From positions 270,447-334,446 of the forward strand of contig JACBWW010000046.1 in assembly GCA_020086605.1 (NCBI GenBank): a DNA stretch of 64,000 nucleotides, in the 5' to 3' direction. The stretch is from Lanius collurio. Its lineage: Eukaryota; Chordata; Aves; Passeriformes; Laniidae. A program made the translations under genes and the position numbers. Position 1 is the first letter of the stretch, and the number at the start of each line of letters is the position of its first letter. Below, one piece after another: positions 61,078 through 64,000 of this stretch. The notes below the pieces were generated by a model that did no database searches, was not told the origin of the DNA, and worked only from the letters and a program-made list of their open reading frames with translations.

Positions 61078-61516
61078 GAGGCTCGGGCAGCAGGAAGGAG
61101 AGAAAGGCTGTATTGAAATATTCTTCTAATTTTAGACACCTTTGGGGTTCCTTTTGTTAGAAAAGCCAGGGGTACCTGTTAGGCTGCTGGCTGTGAAGTG
61201 TCACGGTGGAAACTGCACACTGCAGCATGCAAATGCAATGCAAACCTCAAATAATTCATCCTGACTCTTCCAAGGAATTCCTTCTGATGAGTCTGTTGAG
61301 GCTCGGGCAGCAGGAAGGCGAGAAAGCTGTATTAAAATATTCTTCTAATTTTAGACACCTTTGGGGTTCCTTTTGTTTGAAAAGCGAGGGGTACCTGTTA
61401 GGCTGCTGGCTGTGAAGTGTCACGGTGGAAACTGCACACTGCAGCTTGCAAATGCAATGCAAACCCCAAATAATTCATCCTGACTCTTCCAAGGAATTCC
61501 TTCTGATGAGTCTGTT
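61078..61516. repeat. 220-bp tandem duplication
   Basis: Unit 1 (61078-61297) and unit 2 (61298-61516) are direct repeats starting 'gaggctcgggcagcaggaag' and ending 'gatgagtctgtt'. By eye I count six substitutions and one 1-bp deletion, about 97% identity, so the duplication is recent. Unit 1 contains an exact octamer ATGCAAAT at 61227-61234; unit 2 has TTGCAAAT at the matching place. The matched open frames (69 and 101 codons) starting at the same internal ATG are a consequence of the duplication and show no domain. Confidence 0.95.
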
Positions 61517-62530
61517 CTTTTCTCTGAACACTGGCGTGCACCAGGGCTTTCGGGGAGGTTTTTTTTCCTCTGCCACACCTTCATTAAACCTTACTTTAGC
61601 AAGTATCATTCCTCATCCAGCATCTTCCATTCAGGGTACTGAAGACAGAGAGGGACATCTCTCTAAAAAGCCTGGTTGTAATCTCGTTTTAGGCACTATG
61701 AAAAGGATAATTCTGACAAAAGGAATTTGAACATTTTACTGGCCATTTTTGTTGCATGAAAAGAGAGGAGCTTTTTGTGTTCCTCCATCCCCCCACTCTT
61801 CTCGCTGACTGCTAAAGCACATTTTTGGCTAAATCGTGCCCTCTAGTGCGTCACCTCGGCGGGATTCAAATTACAAACCTTTGTTGTGACCGAGGTGGAT
61901 TTTTATTTCATTTTCTCTCTCGGGTAGCTTGGAGAATTAATCCATATAGTTGGTATGAATAGCTAATTTATACTTGTGTCAGGTGAGGGAGCGGGCAGTG
62001 GCTCTGCAGCTCCTGAAGCTGCCACCCTTTGCTGTCACGGTGTGCAGGAGGGGGCAGAGCTGCCTCTAATCCTGGCTTAGCGGCGATTTCAGAGCTGTCC
62101 GTGGCATGGGTGACCCCAAGAGCAGTCCCCAGCCAGGACAGAGGAGGCAATTAGAAATAACTTCCAGGTTTGGGTGTTTTTTATTTTTATAACTAGATCT
62201 ATAGTGTATCTGGTTGGTTGCATTGAAAAGGGCCAGTGAACATTAGGCAATTAAAAAAAAAAAATAAAATAGCTGAAGTAAATACATAACCTGAATAAAA
62301 TAACTGTTGCCTGAAGTCCATGAATACCTCTTGGAGTCAGGAGTGATGAGCAGCTTTTGTTGCCTGCTGGTTCCAGCCATTGTTTAAATTCAGCCTGAGG
62401 ACTGCAATGTCTTTGGTAAGAGCAGAAGAGCTCATCCCCTGCTTTAAAATGCTCACACGCTTTGCACATTCAATTACATTTCACATTTTATAGTAATGGC
62501 AACAGTGTCTGTAAAATGTGTTTGCCATTG
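61517..62530. other. Non-coding stretch with a CpG-bearing inverted repeat
   Basis: Unique sequence between the duplication and the LTR. At 61852-61859 and 61890-61897 there is an exact 8-bp inverted repeat (CACCTCGG / CCGAGGTG) around a 30-bp loop that includes a TCF/SOX-like cctttgttg. The block around 61,840-61,980 is CpG-bearing and followed by homeobox-type cores (gaattaatcc, agctaattta). No gene seen. Confidence 0.5.
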
Positions 62531-63199
62531 CCCAGTGTAGGAAATAATAAAGGTTCTGGGGGACTCAGTTGGCTCGGGGTGATTTCTGCAGTCCAAGGCA
62601 GCTCCTGAAAGGTGCAGTTTATTTGCAAGGGTTGTGGGTGCAGGAGCTCTGCTGGAGCTGCCACAGCTCAGAGCATGGCCCAGAGAGAGCCAGAGAGTAA
62701 GAGCAAGAGTGTGAGAGAGAGAGCGTAAGAGAGCTAAAAGTCTGGTTCCATGATATTCTATCTCTTCCTATACTGAATATGGCAATGGTACAACATCCAA
62801 TCAATAGAAGACAGAAATCCTTACAGAATTTACACACAACCTATCACAACTACTACATTACCATACTGTGTTACATTTTAACTCCTAAAAACTACTTTCT
62901 AAAACTACTTTTGTCTTCCCTGCCACGCTGGCAGGGTTTCTCTGACCCTTGGACTTTTCTGTTTGCTGAAGCATCCCCTTCTCTGCCAAAGCCATTGTTC
63001 AATCCAGAGGGATTCTCCTTCAGCTGGCCAGCCCATTGTTTTTGGCTGTGCAGTAACTCACAGCTCGGTATCTCATATCTCAAAGCTGGCTTTTATTTCT
63101 ATTTCACTTACAGGTTTTATATTTTCAGAATCTTTTGCCAAGCAGTCATATTTATAAGGTTTCCCTATCTCCTCCTCCCCAACAGTCCAGTTCACCCAG
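62531..63199 (-). mobile_element. Probable solo LTR of an endogenous retrovirus (minus strand)
   Basis: A candidate 659-bp LTR lies at 62536-63194. On the minus strand it starts TGAACTGG and ends TTTCCTACA, and it is flanked by 5-bp direct repeats CCCAG (62531-62535 and 63195-63199), which fits an ERVL-type integration. Minus-strand AATAAA (plus 62618-62623) sits about 80 bp before the LTR end, as expected for an R/U5 boundary. A GA-rich tract (62,698-62,735) lies upstream of it. The sequence style fits passerine ERVL LTRs in my memory. The ends were chosen by matching TG/CA with a repeat, so chance agreement is possible. No internal viral genes adjoin it. The 191-codon plus-strand frame at 62779-63354 runs antisense to the LTR and past its end, so it is not a gene. 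Confidence 0.6.
62618..62623 (-). terminator. Candidate LTR polyadenylation signal
   Basis: AATAAA on the minus strand inside the probable LTR, located near its 3' end in the position expected of an R-region signal. Confidence 0.45.
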
Positions 63200-64000
63200 A
63201 TTTACTGCAGAAGCAGCCCTGGTGCCATCAGTTCTCCCCTGCCTTCAGAGGGCATCAGCAAGGCTTTGATGAAATCCCGGGAGACCCATTTCAGTGGGGA
63301 CTGGGAGGGAAGGGAAAGAAGCACTTTGTGTTCGGTGTGTATTTCATTAGATAAGCATCTTTTAGGAAGAAAAAAATTGAGGCTCTAGTCCTACAGAATT
63401 ATTTTACAGCTTTTAAGCTATGGAATTTATTCACATGTGGAAGTTTTTTGAGATATTCCTCAACTCTTACCTGCAAATGTTTTGTAAGAAAATAATTTCA
63501 TTTTTATGAAAACTAGGTCTCAAATGAATGTTGATGCTGTACTTGATTTACATTGAGGGTTGTTTTTAATCTACTTTAAAAAAACCCCTACAAATCTGAA
63601 ATTTTTAAGAATGGGATATCTGATTAATTCAGTTTCACTGAGAAACTTTGCTTGCCATTTACTTCAATGTTGTTTCAAAGCAGTGGATTTGTTTGTTTGT
63701 TGGATTTTCTGTTTGGTTTTTGTTTTATTTTAATGACTGTTTTTGCGTTTTGGAAATTGAATGTGTTCACTTCTTCCTGGTGAACTTCTTTTGGGTGATG
63801 GTGAGGAATCATAACTTGTGAGACATTTGGAGTTTGGGAATAATTTATTTCTCATCTGTTTAAGAATAATTTTTGAGCAGTCACATACATAATATCTCAA
63901 GATGCTGTGATTTTTTTACCCTTCTCTTGCAATGATTGGATAAAAAGAATTAGAAATACAGAATATTCAACCTAATAGTTGACTTTAAGGATGCCATCAT
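63200..64000. other. Non-coding AT-rich stretch
   Basis: Unique AT-rich sequence to the end of the window, with a G/T-rich simple tract at about 63,685-63,732. No gene or mobile element recognised. Confidence 0.55.

Noticed and set aside
62779..63354. 191-codon plus-strand open frame
   Set aside because: It runs antisense through the probable LTR and on past its end into unique DNA. No domain is recognisable.
1..64000. tRNA, rRNA or CRISPR-type features
   Set aside because: No B-box-like tRNA motif in a foldable context, no rRNA-like block and no regularly spaced unique-spacer repeat was found; all direct repeats are contiguous tandem arrays.

Overview
This window looks like vertebrate nuclear DNA from a bird, most likely a songbird. 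It is AT-rich and dominated by non-coding sequence, with several 3' ends of CR1 retrotransposons of the avian type (the recurring tail 'gtccctgcc..ggtccc..ttccaaccc..attctgtgat'). It also carries endogenous-retrovirus LTRs and many micro- and minisatellites. I found no protein-coding gene I can support: nearly all open frames are short, have no recognisable domain, overlap one another on both strands, or are produced by tandem or interspersed repeats. No rRNA, tRNA, CRISPR array or bacterial-type operon is visible. The window is best read as an intergenic region or the inside of a very long intron.

Layout. 1-180: poly-T followed by a 33-bp tandem array. 5.6-5.85 kb: a 50-bp minisatellite that runs into an assembly gap. 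7.9-8.06 kb: an 18-bp A/T array. 12.6-13.3 kb: a GC-rich, high-copy avian interspersed repeat with an internal 12-bp array. 17.5-17.8 and 20.7-20.8 kb: probable LTR fragments. 21.2 kb: an exact 54-bp tandem duplication. 23.1, 26.9, 37.4, 45.9-46.3 and 58.9 kb: CR1 3' ends, all on the plus strand. 28.65 kb: an ATT/AAT/TAG microsatellite. 29.8-30.1 kb: a clean solo LTR on the minus strand with a 6-bp target duplication. 34.7 kb: a second gap beside a 32-35-bp array. 55.5-55.9 kb: an AGC microsatellite and a 22-bp array with higher-order structure. 58.16 kb: a 20-bp array. 60.7-61.0 kb: a small CpG-richer island. 61.08-61.52 kb: a recent 220-bp tandem duplication. 62.5-63.2 kb: a probable 659-bp LTR on the minus strand.

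I did not find an undescribed biological system. The most informative items are the solo LTR, the very similar 220-bp duplication in which one copy has lost an octamer motif, the higher-order 22-bp array, the arrays that coincide with assembly gaps, and several AT-rich unique stretches that may be conserved non-coding elements. One 94-codon minus-strand frame near 56.5-56.7 kb has a protein-like composition and is flagged as a weak candidate only. Family names for interspersed repeats rest on remembered consensus patterns, not a search.
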